This document shows positions 1 to 5,315 of a stretch of DNA of 9,343 bases, piece by piece. The stretch spans positions 1 to 9,343 of the forward strand of contig JAGATO010000358.1 of the NCBI GenBank assembly GCA_017621195.1, written 5' to 3'. The notes under the pieces are model-generated. The model was not told where the DNA came from and ran no database searches. It worked only from the letters and a program-made list of their open reading frames with translations. Source of the DNA: Bacillota bacterium (GTDB lineage Bacteria; Bacillota; Clostridia; Peptostreptococcales; Anaerovoracaceae). Each line of letters starts with the position of its first letter. The first letter of the stretch is position 1. The translations under genes were made by a program, and so were the position numbers.

Positions 1-40
1 GACGGGGGGCCTTTGGCCGCGCTTCTTCGTTTCCGATCCG

Positions 41-110
41 CATTGTGGGCCTGCGGCGAAGCCGCAGGCCTTTCAATGGACATTGGAGGTGGCGCGGCGG
101 ACGGCGCCGC
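41..110. repeat. Cluster of GC-rich hairpins
   Basis: A perfect 10-bp stem GGCCTGCGGC / GCCGCAGGCC (48-57 with 61-70) closes on a GAA loop. It is flanked by CATTG (41-45) and CAATG (74-78), which can lengthen it across a small internal loop. A second stem, GCGGCG / CGCCGC (94-99 with 105-110), follows. The first stem has only TTTC after it, so it could be a poor terminator of a gene to the left of the window, or a palindromic intergenic element. The frame open from base 1 to 198 changes composition sharply at about 118 and looks like no protein I know, so I do not call a gene here. Confidence 0.55.
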
Positions 111-121
111 ATGGCGGATTC

Positions 122-500
122 CTATATTTTTCACACAAATACCGCTATTTTATAGAAAAAATCATAAAACCTGTATTTTGCATTGGGATCATATTTAAAA
201 TATAGCAGAAAAATCGAATTCTATATTTTCACAAATAGAATCCAGTATTATTTAGAAAAAATCAGGGAGTTCCTATATATTGAGATGTAAAATGATTGAA
301 AATATAGATAAAATCCATATTTGAGATTAAAAAGTAAAAAATGGAACCAACGTATGCCCAAACCTCTATAAAATAGCGATATAAAAAGCAAAAATATAGA
401 ACTTCTTAAATTTCATATAAAATAGTAAGATGAGTGATGTAAAATACAGAGATCTCTCATTTCTCTGTATTATAAGTCGAATCCTTTTAGAAAATATAGG
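122..500. repeat. Degenerate array of AT-rich hairpins, about 50-bp period
   Basis: No gene is visible in this AT-rich stretch. Short inverted arms of the type CTATATTTT / AAAATATAG recur about every 44-52 bp, with units starting near 122, 171, 219, 273, 314, 365, 443 and 465. Paired arms I can see: 122-126/151-155, 171-179/197-205 (one G-U), 218-224/235-241, 273-278/302-307, 314-318/341-345, 365-370/395-400, 443-452/462-471 (10 bp, 9-nt loop) and 465-471/493-499. Units at 122-164 and 221-264 also align along their length and both end in TAGAAAAAATCA. The last two hairpins share bases, so they exclude each other. I do not recognise the family. Decayed tandem repeat, nucleoid-protein binding region and non-coding RNA source are all open. 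Confidence 0.6.
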
Positions 501-554
501 GGTGCTACAATGGTATGATGTCAGGGCCGCATTTTAGGGATTTTTTTACAATTC

Positions 555-762
555 CTACAGCTGTTCCAGCCAGTGTAGCGCCACGCCTATGGGGAGGGAG
601 AAGCTGGCTTCGTAGTTTTCCAAAGCGTCGGAAACATCGCAGCCGTAGGTGATTTGTTCCCGAATGTGATCACCGTCGGCAGATGCGATCACTTAGTTCG
701 CGATCTCCTCTTCGATCCAATAACGTACTACGGATATGAGGTAGAATCAAGTCGATGTACAT
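555..762 (-). pseudogene. Broken fragment of an unrecognised gene
   Basis: On the minus strand the frame from 746 to 555 reads as normal-looking protein apart from one TAA at 693-695. Before that stop it includes VVRYWIEEEIAN. After it come 45 residues beginning VIASADGDHI and ending VALHWLEQL, then a proper stop at 555-557. An ATG at 760-762 in a different frame begins MYIDLILPHI, suggesting a frameshift near 735-745 as well as the in-frame stop. No ribosome binding site precedes the GTG at 690-692 convincingly. The downstream piece is well balanced in composition, unlike the AT array next to it. I read this as a decaying short gene of unknown function. A short real gene starting at the GTG is possible but less likely. 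Confidence 0.5.
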
Positions 763-776
763 GACAATATGTCATG
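760..776. promoter_or_regulatory. Inverted repeat CATGAC-N5-GTCATG
   Basis: A perfect 6-bp inverted repeat with a 5-base spacer lies between the broken minus-strand gene and the promoter at 808-835. Its position in an intergenic region upstream of a promoter would suit an operator, but a short repeat like this can occur by chance and no regulator gene is in view. Confidence 0.25.
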
Positions 777-807
777 AGAAATGTGAAAAAAGATGAGGTC
801 TATCCCT

Positions 808-835
808 TTGATTCGACGGCGAATTTTGGTATGCT
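808..835 (+). promoter_or_regulatory. Probable sigma-A promoter for the VOC gene
   Basis: TTGATT (808-813) and TATGCT (830-835) are separated by 16 bp, and TGG directly before the -10 gives an extended -10. Transcription would start near 842, leaving a leader of about 195 nt before the VOC start codon. That leader contains a repeated GC element and a long purine-rich stretch. Confidence 0.45.
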
Positions 836-884
836 TTAAATGAAGAAGAAAAAGGGCGGGATATATCTTGGAATACGAGTGGCG

Positions 885-944
885 CGCCCCGAGCGAAATG
901 AGGGGGAGCCGCTTCGAATATGCGGAGAGCCGCCCCGAGCGAAA
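885..944. repeat. 14-bp GC-rich direct repeat pair
   Basis: CGCCCCGAGCGAAA occurs exactly at 885-898 and again at 931-944, an offset of 46 bp. GAATA precedes each copy (871-875 and 916-920), so the repeated unit may be longer and partly decayed. It lies in the VOC leader. The rest of 763-1036 shows no gene: the plus-strand frame across it and the minus-strand frames are low-complexity, purine/pyrimidine-driven readings. Confidence 0.5.
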
Positions 945-1036
945 CGTAGTAGACTTCCCGAGCAGGAGTAGAAGAGAGCAAGGACGGAAGAGAACGGAAG
1001 CCAGAAGAGAACGGGAAGGGAAGAAAGGACGGAGAC

Positions 1037-1417
1037 ATGCAACTGAATCGCATTCATCACGTGGCCATCATCGTGTCACAGTATGAAAGAGCCAGAGAAT
1101 TTTACGTAGAAAAGCTGGGATTTGAGATTCTCAGGGAAAACTACCGCCCGGAGAAGGGAGATTACAAGCTGGATCTGCGGCTGGGGGACTGCGAATTGGA
1201 GATTTTCGGCGTTACCGATCCGCCCCGTCGGGTGACGAATCCCGAGGCCTGCGGCTTGCGTCACCTGGCGTTTCGCGTGGAGAATGTGGAAGAGACGGTA
1301 AAGGAACTGAACGCACTGGGAATCGAGACCGAGCCGATCCGCGTGGATCCTTTCACCGGCGGCCGAATGACATTCTTCCGCGATCCCGACGGATTGCCGC
1401 TGGAACTGCACGAGTAA
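1037..1417 (+). CDS. VOC-family glyoxalase-like protein (GloA-type)
   Basis: This 126-residue cytoplasmic protein has the glyoxalase I / VOC fold: two beta-alpha-beta-beta-beta units around a metal centre. The opening IHHVAI and the tail DPDGLPLELHE are typical. Residues fitting the four metal ligands of glyoxalase I are H7 or H8, E55 (in ELEIF), H76 (in GLRHLAF) and E123 (in PLELHE), so metal binding looks intact. The length matches short single-domain lactoylglutathione-lyase homologues. It could detoxify methylglyoxal-type adducts, but the true substrate of this broad superfamily cannot be read from sequence, and Clostridia often lack glutathione. AAAGGA at 1024-1029 precedes the ATG by 7 bases. 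No terminator separates it from the next gene, 234 bases downstream. Fold is certain; exact reaction is not. Confidence 0.9.
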   Translation: MQLNRIHHVAIIVSQYERAREFYVEKLGFEILRENYRPEKGDYKLDLRLGDCELEIFGVTDPPRRVTNPEACGLRHLAFRVENVEETVKELNALGIETEPIRVDPFTGGRMTFFRDPDGLPLELHE

Positions 1418-1452
1418 TTCTTGCTTTTCCTGTATGCATTCTGAAAGAAATA

Positions 1453-1461
1453 TGATACAAT
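1453..1461 (+). promoter_or_regulatory. Possible extended -10 promoter for the nucleotidyltransferase gene
   Basis: TGA-TACAAT (1453-1461) resembles an extended -10 element just after the VOC stop codon. No good -35 hexamer lies 16-18 bp upstream, so the call rests on the -10 alone. A transcript would start near 1468 and carry the 67-bp duplication in its leader. Confidence 0.35.
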
Positions 1462-1500
1462 AGGTCACAACCAAGGATAAAAGCACAAAAAACGGTGTGC

Positions 1501-1634
1501 GGTCGACGTACATGAGCGTCGGACGTGACCGTCGGGCAGGAAATGGACGGCCGGATGACGAACGGAAGGTCGACGGACGTGACCGTCGGATGTGGCCGTC
1601 GGGCAGAAAATGGAAGGCCGGACGGGAAAAGAGA
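1501..1634. repeat. 67-bp tandem duplication
   Basis: The block 1501-1567 is followed directly by a second copy at 1568-1634. Over the first 55 positions the copies differ at 7 sites; beyond that the second copy runs into the purine-rich ribosome binding region. Both begin GGTCGAC and contain CCGTCGGGCAG. Inside lies a shorter 13-bp pattern, GGACGTGACCGTC, followed in the second copy by GGATGTGGCCGTC. GACGG / CCGTC arms can also pair within each unit. The repeat is in the leader of the nucleotidyltransferase gene, not in coding sequence. Confidence 0.85.
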
Positions 1635-1651
1635 GAAAGGAAAGAGATAGA

Positions 1652-2560
1652 ATGAAGGACATTGCACTGGTAGTTATGGCTGCCGGGATCGGATCGAGAT
1701 ACGGCGGCGGGATCAAACAGCTGGAGACCGTCGGTCCCTGCGGGGCGATCATCATGGATTATTCCATCTTCGATGCGCTGGAAGCCGGATTCAACAAGAT
1801 CGTTTTCGTCATCCGAAAGGATCTGGAACGGGACTTTCGGGAGATCATCGGAAACCGCATGGAGAAGGTCTGCCGCGTAGAGTATGCGTTTCAGGAGCTG
1901 GACGACCTGCCTGAGGGAGCGGTGCTACCCGAAGGACGGACGAAGCCCTGGGGTACGGGTCAGGCCATTCTGGCATGCCGCGACCTGATTCACGAGCCCT
2001 TCGCTGTGGTCAACGCCGACGATTACTACGGAAAAGAAGCGTTCCGTCAGGTCTACGACTATCTGGCCAAAGAACCGGACGCCGCGGATTACTGCATGGC
2101 CGGGTTCATCCTGAAGAACACGCTAAGCGATAACGGAACGGTGACCCGAGGAATCTGTGCCGTGGATGAGAACGGCTACCTGAAACAGGTGGACGAGACG
2201 AGAAATATCCGCAAGACGGCGGACGGCGCCGTGGCGAATCATGCCGACGGATCGGAACGCGTTCTGGATCCGGAGGCCCACGTTTCCATGAACATGTGGG
2301 GACTGACGCCGCAGTTCATGGATATTCTGAAGGAAGGGTTCCCCAGATTTCTGAAGGAGCACGGAACCGAACTGAAGTCGGAATACCTTCTTCCGGAGAT
2401 CATCGACGGGCTGATCCAGAGCGGCCAGGCCCGGGTCAAGCTGTTGGAGACGCAGGATCAGTGGTTCGGCGTTACATATAAAGAAGATAAACAGACGGTG
2501 GTAGACGCCATTGCGGCGCTGACCGCCCAGGGCGCCTACCCGGAAAAGCTGTTCGGCTAA
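1652..2560 (+). CDS. Sugar-nucleotidyltransferase family protein (NTP-transferase fold)
   Basis: A 302-residue cytoplasmic protein related to NDP-sugar pyrophosphorylases, which join a sugar 1-phosphate to a nucleoside triphosphate and release pyrophosphate. The nucleotide-binding loop AAGIGSRYGGGIKQL is at residues 10-24. PWGTGQAI (99-106) and VNADDYYG (120-127), with the metal-binding acidic pair, follow, then SMNMWGLTP (212-220). The frame is open from an ATG at 1592, but that extension is translated from the tandem repeat and lacks hydrophobic or family-like sequence. The ATG at 1652, preceded by AAAGGA (1636-1641) with a 10-base gap, starts the conserved MKDIALVVMAAG. Sugar and base are unknown. 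No left-handed beta-helix acyltransferase domain is present, so it is not a GlmU type. No capsule or cell-wall genes adjoin it to suggest a pathway. Confidence 0.88.
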   Translation: MKDIALVVMAAGIGSRYGGGIKQLETVGPCGAIIMDYSIFDALEAGFNKIVFVIRKDLERDFREIIGNRMEKVCRVEYAFQELDDLPEGAVLPEGRTKPWGTGQAILACRDLIHEPFAVVNADDYYGKEAFRQVYDYLAKEPDAADYCMAGFILKNTLSDNGTVTRGICAVDENGYLKQVDETRNIRKTADGAVANHADGSERVLDPEAHVSMNMWGLTPQFMDILKEGFPRFLKEHGTELKSEYLLPEIIDGLIQSGQARVKLLETQDQWFGVTYKEDKQTVVDAIAALTAQGAYPEKLFG

Positions 2561-2600
2561 GTGGGCGTTTGCCCGAAAAAGCAGTCCGGATCAGAGTGCC

Positions 2601-2732
2601 TCATCGGCGCTTTTGACGGGTTTGTCGATAGCGCTCTAAAAACAGGAGCTGCTGGCGGTCATCGGCCGTCCGGTCCAGATCCGTCCTGACGCGGATGATG
2701 CAGTACAGCAGGACAATGATGAAACATAGCAT
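2601..2732 (-). CDS. Candidate 43-residue single-span membrane microprotein
   Basis: On the minus strand an ATG at 2730-2732 opens a 43-codon frame ending with TGA at 2601-2603. A full GGAGG (reverse complement of 2741-2745) sits 8 bases before the ATG, as strong as those of the large genes here. Residues 2-13 (CFIIVLLYCII and neighbours) form one short hydrophobic segment. The rest is polar and very basic, ending RQTRQKRR, so a membrane anchor with a cytoplasmic tail by the positive-inside rule is likely. It lies antisense in the spacer between two plus-strand genes. A weak TATACT (reverse complement of 2826-2831) could be its -10, with no good -35. I know no family for it. The ribosome binding site plus membrane-like N-terminus make a chance frame less likely, but expression is unproven. 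Confidence 0.55.
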   Translation of the reverse strand: MLCFIIVLLYCIIRVRTDLDRTADDRQQLLFLERYRQTRQKRR

Positions 2733-2740
2733 GGGGAATT

Positions 2741-2745
2741 CCTCC
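2741..2745 (-). promoter_or_regulatory. Strong ribosome binding site of the microprotein
   Basis: CCTCC on the plus strand reads GGAGG on the minus strand, 8 bases ahead of the ATG at 2732. This site is the main evidence that the 43-codon frame is a gene. Confidence 0.55.
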
Positions 2746-2765
2746 GCAACGCAGTGAGATGGCGC

Positions 2766-2817
2766 AGGTGCCCGGAAAGAGCACCTGACAGCTGCTCAGG
2801 AAGAGCACCTGACAGCT
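2766..2817. repeat. 17-bp direct repeats with competing stems
   Basis: AAGAGCACCTGACAGCT occurs exactly at 2777-2793 and 2801-2817. AGGTGC at 2766-2771 can pair with GCACCT in either copy (2781-2786 or 2805-2810). TGCTC at 2793-2797 can pair with GAGCA in either copy (2779-2783 or 2803-2807). These pairings cannot all form together. The block lies upstream of the microprotein on one strand and upstream of the COG2426 gene on the other, so it could be in a leader of either. The rest of the 2561-2903 gap shows only a weak GGGC/GCCC hairpin after the nucleotidyltransferase stop codon, without a T-run. Confidence 0.6.
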
Positions 2818-2903
2818 TCTACCATAGTATATGAAACGGAGGGCGTTGTTACACGGTGGAATGTATGGGAAAGAGAAAAAGAAAGGGAAGATAAGGAAAG
2901 ATT

Positions 2904-3395
2904 ATGCAAGGATTCAGCCAAATCATGGCGCAGTATTTACAACCGCAGCTGGCGATCCTGGTGGTTTCCATGGTTCCGTTCATCGAACTGCGCGGCGGCG
3001 TGGTTTTGGGAGCGGCGCTGGGAATCCACTGGTTGGAAGCTTTGATCATCTGTATCATCGGAAATGTGCTGCCGGTACCGTTCATCATCGTATTCGGCCG
3101 GTGGACCCTGAATTTTCTGGAGCACACGAAGCTGTTCGGTGCGATGGTGCACCGATATAAGGCGAAGGTTCTGTCCAAAGCGGATCTGATTCACAAATAC
3201 GGGCCCTGGGGACTGATGCTGTTCGTAGGGATTCCGCTGCCCGGAACGGGCGTGTGGTCCGGAAGCGTATTGGCTCTTTTGATGGACCTGCGGCTGCGGT
3301 CGGCCATTCCGGCCATCCTGTTGGGGGTCATCATGGCCGGACTCATCATGACGGTAGGGTCTCATGGCCTGTTGGGAATCTTCCAGATGGTCTGA
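2904..3395 (+). CDS. Small multidrug-export-like membrane protein (COG2426 type)
   Basis: This 163-residue protein is an integral membrane protein matching the family named small multi-drug export protein (Pfam Sm_multidrug_ex, COG2426). Visible family marks are MVPFIELRGGVVLGAALG near residues 23-40 and GIPLPGTGVWSG near 109-120, two glycine-rich, re-entrant-looking motifs in similar places in each half. Hydrophobic spans are roughly 13-35, 42-65, 100-125 and 135-160. AAGGAA at 2893-2898 precedes the ATG by 5 bases. The longer upstream frame from 2831 is in another frame and looks random. Despite the family name, transport has rarely been shown, so the substrate is unknown. It ends 21 bases before the intrinsic terminator, so it is probably the last gene of its transcript. 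Confidence 0.85.
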   Translation: MQGFSQIMAQYLQPQLAILVVSMVPFIELRGGVVLGAALGIHWLEALIICIIGNVLPVPFIIVFGRWTLNFLEHTKLFGAMVHRYKAKVLSKADLIHKYGPWGLMLFVGIPLPGTGVWSGSVLALLMDLRLRSAIPAILLGVIMAGLIMTVGSHGLLGIFQMV

Positions 3396-3416
3396 TCCAA
3401 AACTCGAAAAAACCCG

Positions 3417-3448
3417 AAAACCTGTCGACACGGTTCGACAGGTTTTTT
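3417..3448 (+). terminator. Intrinsic terminator after the COG2426 gene
   Basis: AAAA-CCTGTCGA (3417-3428) pairs perfectly with TCGACAGG-TTTT (3435-3446) around the 6-base loop CACGGT, and a run of six T follows the GC stem (3443-3448). With A residues on the left arm it could also work weakly in reverse. The right arm contains TTCGACA, the complement of the Spo0A box. Confidence 0.92.
3434..3440 (-). promoter_or_regulatory. Putative Spo0A box upstream of spoIIE
   Basis: TTCGACA at 3434-3440 is the exact complement of the 0A box TGTCGAA. With the -10 at 3462-3467 the transcript would start near 3474, putting the box at about -40 to -34, over the -35 position. Spo0A-activated sigma-A promoters, including spoIIE of Bacillus subtilis, are known to carry boxes around that position. 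A one-mismatch site, TGTCGAC, lies at 3423-3429. Both fall in the terminator stem, so the sequence may be kept for termination alone. Confidence 0.45.
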
Positions 3449-3458
3449 GTTTTCCATT

Positions 3459-3467
3459 TGCTATACT
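3459..3467 (+). promoter_or_regulatory. Probable extended -10 promoter of spoIIE
   Basis: TGC-TATACT (3459-3467) is an extended -10 element 26 bases before the spoIIE start codon. The -35 position (3439-3444, CAGGTT) is poor, as expected for a promoter that needs an activator such as Spo0A. Confidence 0.5.
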
Positions 3468-3493
3468 GAAAGCGCAGAAGGGAGAACGAGACG

Positions 3494-5305
3494 ATGATGG
3501 ACAAGAATATCTGGCTGAAATGGGGGATTTCCGGACTGCTGGCGCTGGCATCGGGGCGAATGGCGCTGTTCGGGGTCATGTATCCTTGCCCTGCAGCTCT
3601 GCTGACCGTGGTAGTCAACGACAAGTGCAGCGGGTGGAAAACGGCACTGATGTGCGCTGTGAGCCTGTGGCTGAACCGCCGTCACGGCATGGCCGTGTGG
3701 GCCGATGTGGTGGCGGTGGCAGCCGTGTGGCTGGCCATGCTGGCATTGCGCCGCCGAAAACCGGCGGCGGCCACCAAAGCTCTGGTGGGCGCTCTGGTGT
3801 GGACCGGAGCCAGAGGACTGGTGCTTCTGCGATTACATATGCTGTATCGGTACGGAATGAGCGACATCGTCGTAGAAGCGGCGCTGATCACCGCCGTTTC
3901 TTACCTTTTCTTCCATTTATATGTGTTTCTTCAGCTGGGGTCCATGCCCCTGGCCCGTCCGGAGAGTATCCCCGTCCTGATGACCGTTGCGGCGGTTCTG
4001 ACTCAGGGGATACTGGCTCCGGCGGCATCGCTGCTGCCGGGGAGTTTCGGACAGTTTCCTCTCGTGAAGGCGGCACTCTTTTTCGTGCCGCTGTGGATCG
4101 GATATGCGGGTGGGGCGAAGGAAGGGGCGCTGGCCGGAGTGACGGGAGGAACGCTGCTCTTCGCCATGGGAACGGCGGCTCCGGCGGTGACCACGGTTCT
4201 GGCCTGCGGCGGACTGGCGGCCGGCCTCTGTGGAAACGAAGCCCCCGCGTTGGCAGCGGCGGTCTTTTCGGCGGTGACCCTGGCCTTTGGTCTGGTGCGG
4301 GACGGCGGAGCTCTGTCCCTGCCTGCCGGCGTTCCGCTGATGGCAGCGGCGGTGTTTTGCCTGATACCGAGCGGGGGGAGAAAGAAGCTGGCGCAGGTCA
4401 TTCCTACGGAGGGAGAACACATCGGATACAATCTGGCGGCCAGACAGCACGTGCTGCAGACGCTGGAGGAATACCGGAAGACGTTTCAGTACCTGTCGCG
4501 AGCCTACATATTGCAGAGGGAGTCCTTTCCGGGAGATCCCTATGTCAGAAGCGGCCGGAGGATCATGGCCTATCAGTTCAAAGGAATGGCCGATGCGGTG
4601 GACAGATTGGCGTCGGAAATCCGCACACCGGCGGCGCTGAGCGTCCGGAGGCCGATCCGGTTTCGCCTCACTGTGGCGAAGGCCGGGTTTGCCAGAGATG
4701 CTCAGGTGTCGGGAGACAGCGTTTACTGCGGAGAAGTCCGTCGCGGAACATACGCCGTGGCTCTCAGCGACGGCATGGGAAACGGCCGCAGGGCGGCGGA
4801 GGAGAGCAATCTGACGGTGCAGACCGTCTACCGGCTGCTTGCCGCCGGGTTTCAGCCGGAACTGGCACTGCGGATCATGAACTCCATCCTGCTGTATCGC
4901 GGCGGCGATGAGATCTACTCCACTCTGGATCTGGGGCTGTTCGACCTGTATTCAGGAGAACTGCAGTTGTACAAAATCGGGGGCTCCATTACCTTTCTGA
5001 AGCGGGGAGATCAGGTGGAGGCGGTGAAAATTCCGGCTCTGCCCATGGGCATCGTGGGCGATATCGAGGTACCGTCCATCGCCTGTCGGCTGAGGCCGGG
5101 AGATCAGGTGATGCTCCTGTCCGACGGAGTGGCAGAAGCCGGGCGAAATCAGGGAATCCAATGGCTGACGGAGACCATCTCCGCGTTGAAGTCCACCGAT
5201 CCCCAGACGCTGGCGGACCTTTTGATCAACAAGGCGGTGGAACGCTGCGGAATCAAAGAAAAGGACGACATGACCGCGGTGGTCGTTGTCGTCCATGAAA
5301 GGTAA
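3494..5305 (+). CDS. spoIIE: Stage II sporulation protein E, membrane PP2C phosphatase
   Basis: SpoIIE removes phosphate from SpoIIAA at the asymmetric septum, freeing sigma-F in the forespore. The 603 residues split into a hydrophobic N-terminal half (about 10 spans, residues 8-291), a short linker (about 300-400) and a C-terminal PP2C domain. The phosphatase acids are visible: VSGDS (D408), LSDGMGNGRRAAEES (D426), LLSDGV (D544) and KDDMTAVVV (D591/D592). NSILLYRGGDEIYSTLDL is typical of SpoIIE. GGAG at 3481-3484 precedes the ATG by 9 bases; a second ATG follows at once. Bacillus SpoIIE is about 830 residues, so roughly 200 are missing, mostly between the membrane and phosphatase domains. 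The gene follows a terminator and a possible Spo0A box, and ends 10 bases from a convergent gene. Identity is secure. Confidence 0.95.
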   Translation: MMDKNIWLKWGISGLLALASGRMALFGVMYPCPAALLTVVVNDKCSGWKTALMCAVSLWLNRRHGMAVWADVVAVAAVWLAMLALRRRKPAAATKALVGALVWTGARGLVLLRLHMLYRYGMSDIVVEAALITAVSYLFFHLYVFLQLGSMPLARPESIPVLMTVAAVLTQGILAPAASLLPGSFGQFPLVKAALFFVPLWIGYAGGAKEGALAGVTGGTLLFAMGTAAPAVTTVLACGGLAAGLCGNEAPALAAAVFSAVTLAFGLVRDGGALSLPAGVPLMAAAVFCLIPSGGRKKLAQVIPTEGEHIGYNLAARQHVLQTLEEYRKTFQYLSRAYILQRESFPGDPYVRSGRRIMAYQFKGMADAVDRLASEIRTPAALSVRRPIRFRLTVAKAGFARDAQVSGDSVYCGEVRRGTYAVALSDGMGNGRRAAEESNLTVQTVYRLLAAGFQPELALRIMNSILLYRGGDEIYSTLDLGLFDLYSGELQLYKIGGSITFLKRGDQVEAVKIPALPMGIVGDIEVPSIACRLRPGDQVMLLSDGVAEAGRNQGIQWLTETISALKSTDPQTLADLLINKAVERCGIKEKDDMTAVVVVVHER

Positions 5306-5315
5306 CGGTAAGATA

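Noticed and set aside
13..198. Plus-strand open frame reaching the left edge
   Set aside because: It is half GC-rich hairpin and half AT-rich array, with no recognisable protein character and no ribosome binding site.
122..500. CRISPR array
   Set aside because: Spacing is roughly regular, but repeats are not near-identical, spacers are not distinct, and no cas gene is in view.
868..1086. Plus-strand frame, and minus-strand frames over 772-1060
   Set aside because: They are readings of the purine-rich leader and GC repeats, with biased composition and overlap with the real VOC gene.
1592..1651. N-terminal extension of the nucleotidyltransferase
   Set aside because: It is translated from the second copy of the 67-bp duplication; the conserved family start and a ribosome binding site fit ATG 1652.
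1418..1651. Riboswitch or T-box leader
   Set aside because: I saw no T-box sequence or known riboswitch core; the structure comes from the tandem duplication.
2561..2580. Terminator after the nucleotidyltransferase gene
   Set aside because: Only a 4-bp GGGC/GCCC stem with no following T-run.
3364..4911. 515-codon plus-strand frame overlapping the COG2426 gene and spoIIE
   Set aside because: It is a shadow of spoIIE in GC-rich sequence: Gly/Arg/Ser-rich, no domains, while spoIIE in another frame is unmistakable.
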